NCBI GenBank assembly: GCA_021432635.1
Contig: MU270018.1
Span: forward strand, 379,579 to 443,578
Direction of reading: 5' to 3'
Length of the DNA: 64,000 bases
DNA from: Thozetella sp. PMI_491
Lineage: Eukaryota; Ascomycota; Sordariomycetes; Chaetosphaeriales; Chaetosphaeriaceae
A program made the translations under genes and the position numbers. The notes under the pieces are model-generated. The model made no database searches. It worked only from the letters and a program-made list of their open reading frames with translations, and was not told the DNA's origin. Positions 12,134 through 22,563 of this stretch are shown piece by piece (position 1 is the stretch's first letter; each line of letters starts with the position of its first letter).

Positions 12134-12596
12134 GCGATGCGAGGAACTGGAAAAGGCGATCGACACTGGACCATGGTTTACGGTTCACGGCGGCATTGGG
12201 CTTTCGGAGTTCGTATGGCATCTAGCTTCTTCGCATGACGAATAAAAGGATTCGTGCAACACGGCTACTCTCGATACCTACAATCGCAGAAACAAAGGAT
12301 CAAGGACATGGAAGAAGACTCTCTCGCGCCGACCGCTTAGGGGGGCTTGGCTGGGCAAGAGAGGAAGGTGATGAGTGTACAATGTGATGGCCTATTTTTC
12401 GTCGGAGACCACCGTTGGGAATTCAAGTGATGCTATTCTCCCGAGCCTGCTGAACCAAACTAGCAGACCGAGACGTGGAATCCGTCGACCAGAGCCTCCG
12501 TGGAAATGCAATACCGTCCTGACCTATACACCCAGAGCCAGACAAAGCGTAACTCCAATTCTCCATGGCCAAAATGCTTACTTCGCCGGTGCTCGC
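12134..12596. other. convergent 3' region between RPL31 and UBC11
   Basis: 463 bp between two stop codons that face each other. It contains the plus-strand AATAAA at 12241-12246 that fits RPL31. Nothing else is supported. Confidence 0.5.
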
Positions 12597-13355
12597 TCAG
12601 TCGTCCTCGACGTCCTTGTGGCGGTCCATAACCTTGGTTTTGAACAGCGTCGGGTCCTTGTCCCACAGCTCAGCGGCTTCACCGTTCAGGGGGGAGGCGC
12701 TACGGCAGATTAGTGATCGTCGGACTGGCGAGGGTGAAGCACATGCAATGGGAGAGTAGGCGGGGACCATACTTGTTGGGCTCGCCGAGCAGAGACTGCA
12801 AGCTCAGCAGGACCGTCTGGATGTTGTAGGCGGCCGTCCACTTGTCCTTGAGGATGTCCAAGCAGATGCGACCGGAAAAGTCTACGTTCGGGTGGTAGAT
12901 CGGCGTCCGGAAGAGCACCGTAGGGGCGGAGTAGGGATAGTTGGAAGGGAACTCGAAGCTGAGTTTGAAGGTGAGACCAGCGTAGGGAGTGTCGTCCGGG
13001 CCCTCGATGGTTGCCCGCCACGAGAGCAGATTGCCGTCTGCTGAAGGGAATGCAGAGATGCCAGGCGCCGGCGAAGTCATCAATTGCATGAGCTCAGTCT
13101 GCAGCCTACAGGGAGAGCAGCTCCTGTCAGTCTTTGTGCATTCCACGCGCGCGCGCCCATCGCCTGGCTGGCCGCCTGTCCTGTTTCCCACCCGGTGCCG
13201 GAGGCAAGGGGGAGAGTGGCGCCGTAAGAACGGTCGCATGCTCACCTCTTCGCAGCATTTTGCCCTGGCTCAGCGCCCTTCCTAGCGGTGGCGAGCTTGC
13301 CGGCTGGGACGCCGCCGGGAGCAGAGTTCTGCGTGTCCTCCATGTTAAACGACAT
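12597..13355 (-). CDS. UBC11: ubiquitin-conjugating enzyme E2, Ubc11/UbcH10 (UBE2C) type
   Basis: Exons 13355-13246, 13105-12773 and 12699-12597 give 181 aa. The UBC fold holds RLQTELMQLM, PGISAFPSADGNLLSWRATI, the HPN motif (residues 108-110) and the catalytic Cys118 in SGRICLDILKDKW. The last exon supplies NASPLNGEAAELW and the tail HKDVEDD. The N-terminal extension of about 35 residues, rich in Ala/Gly, is characteristic of the UBE2C group, which works with the anaphase-promoting complex to ubiquitinate cyclins and securin. The third exon is too small to be obvious in one frame and was placed from the TAG acceptor at 12702-12700 and homology. A second ATG at codon 5 is an alternative start. 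The gene is divergent from CHK1, with 1.16 kb between the start codons. Confidence 0.94.
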
Positions 13356-14517
13356 GGTGTGTGCGAGTGGAAGGAATTGTGCAGGAAAGTCTGTCGACAG
13401 ACGCTGCGAGACGAAGGGCTGAGACAGAGGTACCGGAAGCAGCAGGAAGGACGCCGAGTCTCAGTACTGGAGCAACTCAAAGCTGCTCGCGGGAGAAGAA
13501 AGGAGGGGGGGGAGTTCGTCCTTATTTGAATCTGCAAGACAAAATGCCGACGGTCGCACCTATCGGGACGGTCAAGGTAGTTTCGCGCGGACTATGCCTT
13601 CTCGAGGGGCGAGACCAAGGTTCGAGGAATGGATGTTGACTTCCAGAGAAGACCCAAGGCACGGCAAGTGGGTGGGCGGTGTTGGCGCCGGTTGGATTGT
13701 TTTGAAGGCCCCACGTCAGCTCTCGGGCCCACGGTAACTCCTCAGCAACGGGAGAGACAGGAGGCGCCGGGCGACAGAAAAGGGTAAGTGGGGTGCGGAG
13801 CAGGGGGGGAAGCCACGCGAAAGAGCTGGAATTCCAACAGTGAATCACGGCTTGGCCTGGGCTTTGCGGGCTGGGCGCTGTTGCATGTCCTGGGTCTTTG
13901 GGTTTCTACGGCTGGCTCTCGTGGCATTTAGAGCATGAGGAAGGGGGCAAGGGCAAGCAGACACGCCAGGGCAGGGCGGAGGGGGGAGTGGGCTTGGATC
14001 TCGACGAAGCCCAGAAACCCAGGGCCAGCAGTTTTGGCTAGCCCCAGGCGGCCCCCCTCATAGGCGGGTTGGCCCTAGCGCGGGCGACCCGGTTGCCCTG
14101 GCCATACACCGTCGCCAGTCGTTGACGCGCTGTTTCGACCTCTTTAAAACCACTTTCCGCGAAGCGCGACTCGGTCACGCCTGCATCCATCGTACACGCG
14201 TGTGGCTTTGGCGACGAATGGTAAGTGCCAATCAGGACAGCCTCCCCCCTCTCCTGCCCTCGCATAAAACATATTGCATTTTTTTTTTTTGCCTTGCCGC
14301 TCAGGCAAGCTTCCATTTGCCGACTGCGGCTTGCATCTGGTAGACTTTCTCAAATTTTCTGGGGATTTGTTTACTTTCATCCCTGTCGTTCATCCCGTCC
14401 GTCCCTCAAGCCCGGTTTTTTTAGTATCTCTTCCACCCGAACCTGCCCGTCCGGCACCACATTGAGACTCTGCCGCATGCGGCCGCATTCATCCCTTCGA
14501 CAGAAATTACTTACGCC
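13356..14517. promoter_or_regulatory. shared upstream region of UBC11 and CHK1
   Basis: Two cell-cycle genes fire outwards from this 1.16-kb interval. It contains a 10-bp palindrome ACACGCGTGT centred on a perfect MluI cell-cycle box (ACGCGT, 14196-14201), about 320 bp before the CHK1 start, and another GACGCG near 14124. A T-run of about 11 lies near 14281 and a pyrimidine-rich leader precedes the CHK1 ATG. Regulation by an MBF-like factor is an inference from these motifs alone. Confidence 0.4.
14196..14201. promoter_or_regulatory. candidate MCB (ACGCGT) site
   Basis: A perfect ACGCGT lies inside the palindrome ACACGCGTGT, between divergent UBC11 and CHK1. In yeasts this hexamer is the binding site of the G1/S factor MBF. 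A hexamer can occur by chance, particularly in GC-rich DNA. Confidence 0.35.
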
Positions 14518-16222
14518 ATGCAACAGTCTCAACTAGACCCTCTCCCCAACAACCTCCCCTTCCGAATCGTCTCCAAGACGATCGGGAGGGGAGCCTATGC
14601 CTCGTGAGCCCCTCCCCCACCCCGCCCCGCCATGCGTCCAATGCTCACGTGTCCCCAGTATCAAGAAAGCGGTGCCTCTAGACTCCAACACGCCAGTCTT
14701 TGCCGTCAAGCTGATACATAAGGGCTATGCCATCCACCAAGGACGGATATCAGCGAAGCAGATTGCCATGGAGGTGTCTTTGCACTCGCATATCGGCCAG
14801 CACCCCAACATCATCGAATGGTTCGCCACCGATGAGGACCAGACGTGGCGGTGGATTGCCATGGAGTATGCCGAGGGCGGCGACCTCTTCGACAAGATCG
14901 AAGCCGATGTGGGTGTCGCCGAAGACATCGCCCACCTCTACTTTCTGCAGCTCATCGGCGGCGTAAGCTTCATGCACTCCAAGGGTGTCGCGCACCGCGA
15001 CCTCAAGCCCGAGAACATCCTGCTATCAGAGGAGGGCAACTTGAAGATTGCCGACTTTGGCATGGCCACCATGTTTGAGTACAAGGGCCAACGCAAGACG
15101 AGCAGTACCATGTGTGGCAGCCCGCCGTACATCGCCCCCGAGGTGCTCACGTGCAACCACCCCGACAAGAGAGCCGCCGCTGCGTCCAAGTATTCGGCGG
15201 ACCTAGTCGATATCTGGTCCTGTGGCGTCATCCTGTTTGTCTTGCTGGTGGGTAACACGCCTTGGGACCAGCCGACTGCCGAAACGAGCTGGGAGTACAG
15301 CGAGTACGTCAAGACCAACGGCCGGAGCAGCGATCCGCTCTGGGCCAAGATCCCTCCCGACACGCTGTCGCTGCTACGGGGTATGATGAGCGTCGACCCC
15401 AAGAACCGCTTCAGTTTCGCACGAATCCGCCAGCACCCCTGGTACACCCGGGCGAATCCGTACCTTACCAAAGACGGCAAGATCTCGGATCCCGTCCACC
15501 TGGCTACACAGATGCTGGCCGCCCTGCGCATTGACCTGAACGCGGATCCTTCTCCCTCACAACAGGTTCAGTCGCAGTCTTCGGACGCCATGGACGTCGA
15601 CTCAGCTAATGGCTGGGGCTCCCACCTCCCCGCGACCCAGCCAGAGGCCCCGATTACGGACCCGCTCTTCGACTGGGAGCGTCCGGCTACGCGCACACTC
15701 AACAATTTTGCGATCTCGTCTACACAACCAGTCAGCCGGGCCGACGCCATCGATGACACAAGGAGAGCCGTCGTAATGGGGCTTGACGCCCTCGTGGATG
15801 AGCCGACCATGTCGCAGTTCTCGCAGAACCCGGGTGTGCCATTGTCGCTGACCCAACATGCCCGGCGCTTCCGCGATATCGTGCCCGCCTACTCGCTGAC
15901 GCGCTTCTTCTCGCACATCCCGCCAACGCTGCTCATCCAAAAGCTGGGCGACGCACTGCATCAGCTCAATGTGTCGCTCCCAACGCTGGCACCGCCGAAC
16001 GCGCACGGCGACCGGATCGCCACCCTCAAGATCAGGACGGTAGACGGTCGGAAACAGAGCATGCACGGCGACATCATGATCGACAAGTACTATCTGCCCG
16101 AGAACCAGGAGCTCCTAGAAGTATGCTTCGTCAAGGTCAAGGGAGATCCACTGGAGTGGCGCCGCTTTTTCAAGAAGGTGGTGCAGCTGTGCAGTGATGC
16201 CGTCTACAAGGACGAAGCCTAG
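14518..16222 (+). CDS. CHK1: checkpoint serine/threonine kinase Chk1
   Basis: Exons 14518-14603 and 14659-16222 encode 549 aa. The 55-nt intron splits the glycine-rich loop just after GRGAYAS. Kinase residues seen: GRGAYA (23-28), VAIK lysine in FAVKL (Lys46), HRDLKPEN (141-148, Asp143), DFG (161-163), APE (188-190). The Chk1-type segments HSHIGQHPNIIEWF and CGSPPYIAPE are clear. After the kinase domain (to about 270) comes a Ser/Pro/Gln-rich linker with several SQ dipeptides, possible ATM/ATR targets. The conserved C-terminal regulatory region (about 400-549, SRFFSHIPPTLLIQKLGDAL, then DPLEWRRFFKKVV) is of KA1 type. The family halts the cell cycle after DNA damage or stalled replication. It is convergent with the SprT-like gene. 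Confidence 0.95.
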
Positions 16223-17000
16223 TTCAAAATATGAACACTATGGCTCATCTCCCAACTCTGGGGTAGCGAGGCGTGCTTGGATGGTCTGAGCCCGCCCGGA
16301 TAGACGCAGGCACCTTGTATTGTCTGATTTAGGCGAAGGCTCGAGTAATAGGCGATAATGATGTTCCTCTGTATCATATGGCACGATAGACGTAGTCTAC
16401 ATACGATAGATTTCTGTATGATATCAAAGCCCGTGTTCTTGGCAGCTACCCAAAAACTGTGCTTTACACACCATGTGAGATGCTAGGGGACGAGCCAGGT
16501 TATGGCGGAAGTAGAGGAACCACTAAGCAAGATAATGACTAGTAGTCACAAAGAATTCCAGTCCCGCAGCCACAAGCGGGCAGGCGACGTCTCGAATCCC
16601 TGCCAACGTCCCAGCCTATGGCTATATTGTAGAATCAGAACGAGCCGTGGACTACGAGAGGAGAGCATGATGGCAAGATATCGGCGCGAATGAGCTATGT
16701 TAGATTGGCTATATACCACGGATCCAGTTGGCACTGAGAAAGAGGATAGGTACAAGATGTGCACGACTGTGAGCCCACAACCGCCGTCGCTAAAGGATTT
16801 AAAAGAGTTGATTGAAATCTAATTCTTAAGATAAAAGTGGTATATCCTTGCCAGCTGATAAGTCCTCCCGAGACGCCATCGCCATGCTGTCGTCACAAAA
16901 AGAAAGTAAATGATACACGACGCCGCTTCCTTTGGTAGGCACGGAGCGAAAACAGATGGAGGGCGTGGAGAAGTGCGAAAAAGCAATAAATACCCTCCAG
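16223..17000. other. convergent 3' intergenic region
   Basis: 778 bp between the stops of CHK1 and the SprT-like gene. AT content rises near 16800-16840. Only short frames without recognisable content are present. No supported gene or RNA. Confidence 0.45.
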
Positions 17001-18674
17001 TTAATATCGCGGTGAGCTGCGTGGTGCCAAGGACATGTGCGGTGCTGCCATTGGTGGCATGTCGTCTGTGTAAACGTATGTTGGCCCAAAGTCGTCGCCC
17101 GGACAGCCAGCACCGGGCTGAAAAGGGCGACCGGCTCTCGGGTAGTCCCATCGTGGATCATCTTTACTGTAATGGTCCGGGTCAGGGCTATAAGTATTTC
17201 TGCAGTGCTCGTCATAGCCCGAGCACGGAGAGATAACGTCCAGGGGAGGCGGGCTCCCGTGGTCGAACAACGCCGGGGCCGGCTGCCCTTCGAGCCGGAA
17301 GCAGCCGTCTAGGTCGGCCTCCATCTTGCTCAGATACAACTGGCTGTCCGGACCGGCCCAGTCGTCGATCAACTTCGCGATGGTGTGGAAGCCCTCCGTG
17401 TGGCCGCCGCCTCGGCGGGCGCGAAACCCGCAGCAGATGAAGAGATAGCTGTGGATCAACTCATGGAGGAAGGTGGAGATAAGCAGGCGGCGGCTGTACT
17501 TCTGGTTGAGCAAGATGGGGGCCGAGAGCACGATCAGTGTCTCAAATCCCCGTTTGCTCGCTGTCCGGACCGCGGTGTTGCCAATCACGTCGCTATGGAA
17601 CATTTTGTCCGAGTCGTGAGACCAGTCCCACACCACCCGCTGGCTTAGCCGACCGTTGAAGAAGATCTCGTTGGCAGCCGAGAAGATGCTCTGCAAGGAG
17701 GCATCGTCCAGTGGGTATTCGGCGGCCATCGATCGGGGGTTGATGATGCTGCGGAGAATGCGCTCGTGCTTGGAGTCCCGGTTGTACCGGCGAAAGGTCG
17801 CCAAGTGGTCCCGCACCCTGTTAGCCGCCTCCTCATCCTCTAGCAACCGGATCAAGGCACACGGCTCCAGAATGTCGGAGCGGATAGCTAGCCCAGAGGC
17901 TGTCCTCTTCATGTCAGCCGCCACGGGCGGCGGGGCGGCTGAGAAACGCTCATCGCCTCGACGTATCATAATCGACTCGGATATCTCAGAGCCCGAGTCG
18001 GCGTCGGGGGAGTCTCGCGGCACAAGCGCCCAGCTTAGGAACGCCGGGGGCGGCGGGGTGCGTCCCGGATATTCAGGTTCAGTGACGAGGGTCTCTGGAC
18101 TTGGGGACCGTCGCTGCTCGGCTAGGAAGGAAACTGCTCCGTTGTAATCTGAGACTGTCGGCGGCCATGCTCCCTTGGTATCGGGGGGGTCTCGCGGCAC
18201 AGGCGCCCAGCTTATGAACGCCGGGGGCGGTGGGGTGCGTCCCGGATACTCAGGCTCCATGATGGGAGTCTCTGGACTTGGGGACCGTCGCTGCTCGGCT
18301 AGGAAGGAAACCGCGCCGTTGTAATCTGAGACTGTCGGCGGCCATGCTCTCTTGGTATCGGGGGGGTCTCGCGGCACAGGCGCCCAGCTTATGAACGCCG
18401 GGGGCGGTGGGGTGCGTCCCGGATACTCAGGCTCCATGATGGGAGTCTCTGGACTTGGGGACCGTCGCGGCTCGGCCAGCAAGGGAACTGCGCCGGTGTA
18501 ATCCGAAGCCGTCGGCCTTGCTCTCTTGGTATCGGGGGGGAGGCTGTCACGATCTGAGACATAGTAGTCGTGGAAGTCGGTAGAGTCGTAGAGGCGCCGC
18601 TTAGGTCTGCTATAGCGGTTAAAATAGCGGTTGGGCTGGCGGTCGGCCCCACCACCACCGCCGCGAAAAGCCAT
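17001..18674 (-). CDS. SprT-like metalloprotease domain protein with N-terminal 59-aa tandem repeats
   Basis: A single exon gives 557 aa. Residues 1-45 are Gly/Arg/Tyr-rich. Residues 46-221 are three tandem copies (58, 59, 59 aa) of a Pro-rich unit containing SPSPETP, EPEYPGRTPPPPAF and SWAPVPRD. A Ser/Ala linker follows. The C-terminal half (about 255-510) is SprT-like: DDASLQSIFSAANEIFFNGRL, VVWDWSHDSDK, LIVLSAPILLNQKYSRRLL, and the zinc motif HELIH (His404, Glu405, His408). A third ligand is likely in GGGHTEGFH (His425 or His430). SprT proteases such as Spartan cleave DNA-crosslinked proteins, but many fungal SprT-like proteins have no assigned role, and I see no ubiquitin- or PCNA-binding motif. 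The tail after about 510 is low complexity. The function is therefore open. Start chosen at the first in-frame ATG, which follows a pyrimidine-rich (sense-strand) leader. Confidence 0.8.
   Translation of the reverse strand: MAFRGGGGGADRQPNRYFNRYSRPKRRLYDSTDFHDYYVSDRDSLPPDTKRARPTASDYTGAVPLLAEPRRSPSPETPIMEPEYPGRTPPPPAFISWAPVPRDPPDTKRAWPPTVSDYNGAVSFLAEQRRSPSPETPIMEPEYPGRTPPPPAFISWAPVPRDPPDTKGAWPPTVSDYNGAVSFLAEQRRSPSPETLVTEPEYPGRTPPPPAFLSWALVPRDSPDADSGSEISESIMIRRGDERFSAAPPPVAADMKRTASGLAIRSDILEPCALIRLLEDEEAANRVRDHLATFRRYNRDSKHERILRSIINPRSMAAEYPLDDASLQSIFSAANEIFFNGRLSQRVVWDWSHDSDKMFHSDVIGNTAVRTASKRGFETLIVLSAPILLNQKYSRRLLISTFLHELIHSYLFICCGFRARRGGGHTEGFHTIAKLIDDWAGPDSQLYLSKMEADLDGCFRLEGQPAPALFDHGSPPPLDVISPCSGYDEHCRNTYSPDPDHYSKDDPRWDYPRAGRPFQPGAGCPGDDFGPTYVYTDDMPPMAAPHMSLAPRSSPRY
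18012..18539 (-). repeat. three-copy, 177-bp in-frame tandem repeat
   Basis: The landmark cgcccag recurs at 18027, 18204 and 18381, an exact 177-bp (59-codon) spacing. The two copies nearer the gene's middle are almost identical over their length; the first coded copy is one codon shorter and more diverged. The repeat sits wholly inside the SprT-like coding region, so copy number changes would keep the frame. Confidence 0.95.
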
Positions 18675-20508
18675 TGGACATGCTCTGTAGTCTTAAGTCG
18701 ATGCTAGGGCAGTAGCGCAAAGGACAGGAAAGCCATGGGCTGGGGTAAAGGGACAACGAAAAGATTAAAGTAAGAGGCTGAGTCTGTGCCTGGCGACCGC
18801 GGGGGCCAAGCTGACGGAATCTATTTCAAGAGACAGGAAAAGGGTAGAAATAGGAGAGGTAGTGGTAGAGGAGGAGGAGGAGGAGAAGGAGCAGGACGTG
18901 GAGGAGCGAGGAACGAGGACAAAGAGAAGCGGTTGGAGTTGTGTGTCACGGACAATTTTAGGTTCCCTGCGGGCCGCAAGAGCGGAGAGTGTGGGAGCAG
19001 TGGGCCGTCGCACGCCGCCTGCGCGTCAGTGGCAGTCTCTCACTGGCTAAACAGTGCCGTCCGATTGTCGTCCTTTTCGCCTCACTGATTCTGGCCCCAT
19101 TTCTTGACCAGTCCAGTTGGCCAGGGCAGCCATGCTTCCGCTGCCGGGTGTTTCAACCCTCCAGCCGACGGCAAACGGCTCCCAACATGGGCCTTCCCTG
19201 GAGGGCCGAGAAACGGATGGTCTCCTTCGTCCGCGGCCTCGAGGGCGCCAGGGACCGAGCCTGGAGGCGTCCCGCCAGACAGCCACTCTGACCCAATCTG
19301 GCACGCACATCGAGAGGCTGCAGACAATAGCGGTGTGCTGAGGATGGCTCGACGCGCTCTCCCCTCCCCCCCAGGGACAACAACCCCAACCTCGTACTAC
19401 AGCATTTCGCTGTTTCTTCCCCTCTTCCCTCGTGGATGGGGGCGTGGCCACATGCAGAATCTGCAGTGGCGCGAGGGGCCCCCTCCACGGTTAGTTACCC
19501 GTTGGACTGAAGCAGGGGGAGAGAGGCTTCCAGACTGTGGCCCATTGCTCGACAAACACTGGTCCCACTGGGATTGGATTTGCATATGCAAGCTCGTCCT
19601 TCTACCAAAGACAGATTAGACCGGCTGCTGTCAAAGTCGCGCTGAACCACCGGTCGCAAAATCGAGGCTATTCGCACATCGACCTAGCCGCGTTGCATCG
19701 GGAGGCGGGGAAGGCTAAAGTGCGGGCGCATCAAGGGCCGTGGTACAAGGCGCAATTAACGGCGCTTTCCAAGGGATTTGCAGACCGCATAGGAGGTGGT
19801 CCCTTTGTGGTTGCTCCGTGGGCCGCTAGACGGCCATGCCGGGGCGGATTGGCTGGGCTTGCCGTCCCGCCTTCCACAATTGGCCGCCCCATTTTCAAAG
19901 ACGCCGGATCTGCAGCAACGAACCTTCGTTTTTCCCTTTCCACTTCCTTTTTTCGTCATTTTATACACACTGACCTTGCTCTGGCGCCGTACACTACGCG
20001 ATGCAGGCCTCGGACGCCTTGGCAATTTCTATCAGTACACGTGGATGCACCAGCAAGCCCTACCGCCCGCAGGCGGTCGTGAACAGTGTAATAGATGTCT
20101 ACTCTGTATGCAGCACCAGGCTCATCCCGCCCATCCAAGGTCCCGAGCATAACTCCTCTCCCCTCTTCCCTGTCCACAGCAATGCGCTAGTAATGCCGAG
20201 ACAACCCCCCTAAGCTTTTCTTCCGGCCCCATGGCCACATGGCCCCGTGGCCCCCGTGTCCCAAGAGGCCGGAGACCGGAGACGCTGCACCTCCTGCTCT
20301 AGTGGAATGACTGCAGCGAGTAGGTGCATTTTGCCTGGCTGACGCTGGCCAGGGGCCGATGCGGCTCGCCTTGCTTCCAGGAGAAACACCCGAGACGTGT
20401 CGGCCTCCTGGCCATCCACTCGATGGGGCCGCCAAGGAGCGAGTTCTCTGCTCCAACTCCCGGTATACATGGTGCTTCCTCCTAGTCACCGGGCTGAGCC
20501 GACGCTAT
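18675..20508. other. intergenic region, no supported gene
   Basis: 1.8 kb between the start of the SprT-like gene and the stop of the F-box/WD40 gene. It has a GGA-rich tract near 18865-18895, which is polypyrimidine in the sense direction of the SprT-like gene and typical of mould promoters. Several open frames of 100-180 codons overlap on both strands but show no domain and no matching splice pattern; I read them as products of GC-rich sequence. Confidence 0.4.
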
Positions 20509-22563
20509 TCAGCCCCTGACACCGCTCCGCCAGCCAAGGTTCCTGACGAACCGAACATTGTCTGCCTGCCACTCCAACGCCCGACGCATCTTCTCGGCAT
20601 GTGCCCTCTCCTGCTTGGCCCTCTCGTCGTCCTCGGCCGACGCCATTCGTTCTTCAAAGTCTGAGGCTGCGAATCCTGGACGAGCAGAGAAGCCCACCAC
20701 CCCGAGCTTCTCTCCTGTCCAGAACAACAAGTCGTTGTCGTTGACCCGACCGTTGCCGGTGCCCACCCTCGTGGGGATGAGCTTCCTGGCAATCTCGTCC
20801 GATCCGGGCATAGATGCGAAGAGCGACGGCGTTTCCTCCTGCTCGCTATGTCCGATCCGGCACCGCCTCACCTCCGTGAAGCCATCCCGCTCGAACCATT
20901 TGACGTACCCGGTCCCGTCTGACACGGCGATACGCGTGCCATGGTTCACCACGGAGAGAAGCTTTGACTGTGACGATGTCTGCCGGTTCTTTAATACTGA
21001 GTTCTGTAGGCCCCCAGCCACGTTGGGCGGAACCGTCGAGGTCGGCGTCAACCCGTACAGCTCCAACGAGCCTTTCGTGTTGTACTCCCCACAGGCCATC
21101 AGAGTGCGGCCAGTGGTGGCCTTGGACGTCTCTACCTGCTTCAATGAGAGCTCACCCTTCTGCCGTAGTTCGCTATCCAGAGCTGAGAATCGGTAGGGGA
21201 GGGACGCCATGCTGCATAGGCGCGCACCGGAGTGGATAGAGCCACGGATAGCAGGGAACTTGCGTCGGTCGTAGAGTAGGATGCTGGAGAACCGGCCGGC
21301 CACGTAGATTTCGTCCGATAGGTCCGACTCGAGGCCGGGCCGCTGGAGGTGAAGTATACTCAACGGGGTAGGCTGGGACAGGGGGGCGTAAGGTGGGAGC
21401 GGGGCTTGTTCGAAGAGATAGCGCAGATTCCGTCGCTTGACTAAGTCTCGAGCCGTCATCTGGTCGAAAGTGTCGACAATCTCGGTCGAATCAGCTCGAG
21501 GATTGGAGCGCAGCCGGTAGTCGTGGAGGTGGACGCCCTGGCTAGTCCCGATGGTGAGCGGCACGGATGGGCTGGCAACGGACAGGGCCGTGATGGACCA
21601 AGGGAGTGAGTCGCAATCGACGACCGCCAATCTCTGCAGGTCAACCTCAATGAGGTCTGGGCACCTGTCAGCACTTACATGCCCTCTATACACCAAGCGG
21701 GCAGGCGCCTCGATTCCCTCACTTACGGCATTGGACTGCAAAGAAGGCTCTGTGCCGAGTGGAATCGACGCTAACGCACTCCGTTACGCCCGAGTCAACT
21801 CTCCTAGAGCGTCGGTTGTTATCGTCTCCAGGTCCGTCCACAAACAAGATGCCCGGTGCACTCCGGGACAGGATGGCCCCTCGCTTGCCTCGCGTCCCAT
21901 TGATGTCCCATATGCACACGCTCCCGTCATCCAGGGGCGATACTGCGAGCACCGCCCCCTCCTGGGTGGCCTCGTGCTGGTGCGGGTTGTCCGGGTGGTA
22001 TAGCGCTACTCCCCGAGCCTCCACCATATCCCCAGCGACATCGTCCTGGGGTCGGGCCTCCTGGAGCCAGTTGATGGCAATTGGCCCGTGCCTCTGGATG
22101 TACTCTTCATACCAGGACTGCCGTTCCGACGGATAGGTTGGGTCCCAATTTGCCATTATGCGTGCCCGCTCTCTCTTGCGAGAATTGCGCAAATGCACCA
22201 CTCCCGGCGCGCGTGCTCCGTCCTCGGTGCCTGTGGCGCTCTCGTCGCCGAGCGCGAGGACGGCCTGCCGCACCGTGTCTCCCATGAGGAGCCGCCGACG
22301 ATCCAGGGCCTCGAGAAACGACGACTCGTCGAAGCATCGCGCCCTCCAGAAGCTGTTGTCACGCCCCAGGATTCGGAAGGCCGAGCATACCAGCTGCAGA
22401 TTGGTGATGTGGGCCGGCTCAAGAACTGTGACAGAAACCGGTCAGAGCACATTCACCTAGCCGGGCGACGGCTGAGGAGGGAAGATGGGCCAGAGCGTCA
22501 CTGACAGGATATGATGTGCAGGAGGATCTCTCCAGGCAGACTAGCCAGTCCTATGGCAGCCAT
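20509..22563 (-). CDS. F-box/WD40-type protein
   Basis: Exons 22563-22506, 22425-21727 and 21656-20509 give 634 aa. Splicing creates the F-box: LASLPGEILLHII in exon 1 continues into FLEPAHITNLQLVCSAFRIL in exon 2. The second junction joins FFAVQC to HLIEVDL; the acceptor at 21657-21659 is the only one nearby that keeps this frame. The rest resembles a degenerate beta-propeller: DGSVCIWDING, SITALSVASPSVPLTIGTSQGVHLHDYR, DEIYVAGRFSSILLYDRRKF, GTGYVKWFERDGF. The C-terminus is a charged helix (EERMASAEDDERAKQERAHAEKMRRALEWQ). By family, an F-box/WD40 protein is the substrate receptor of an SCF ubiquitin ligase; its target is unknown. The frame is open upstream of the chosen ATG, so an extra 5' exon is possible. 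Confidence 0.82.

Noticed and set aside
19104-20082. Open frames of 170-180 codons between the SprT-like and F-box genes
   Set aside because: Random-looking composition, no domain, overlap with equally long frames on the other strand.
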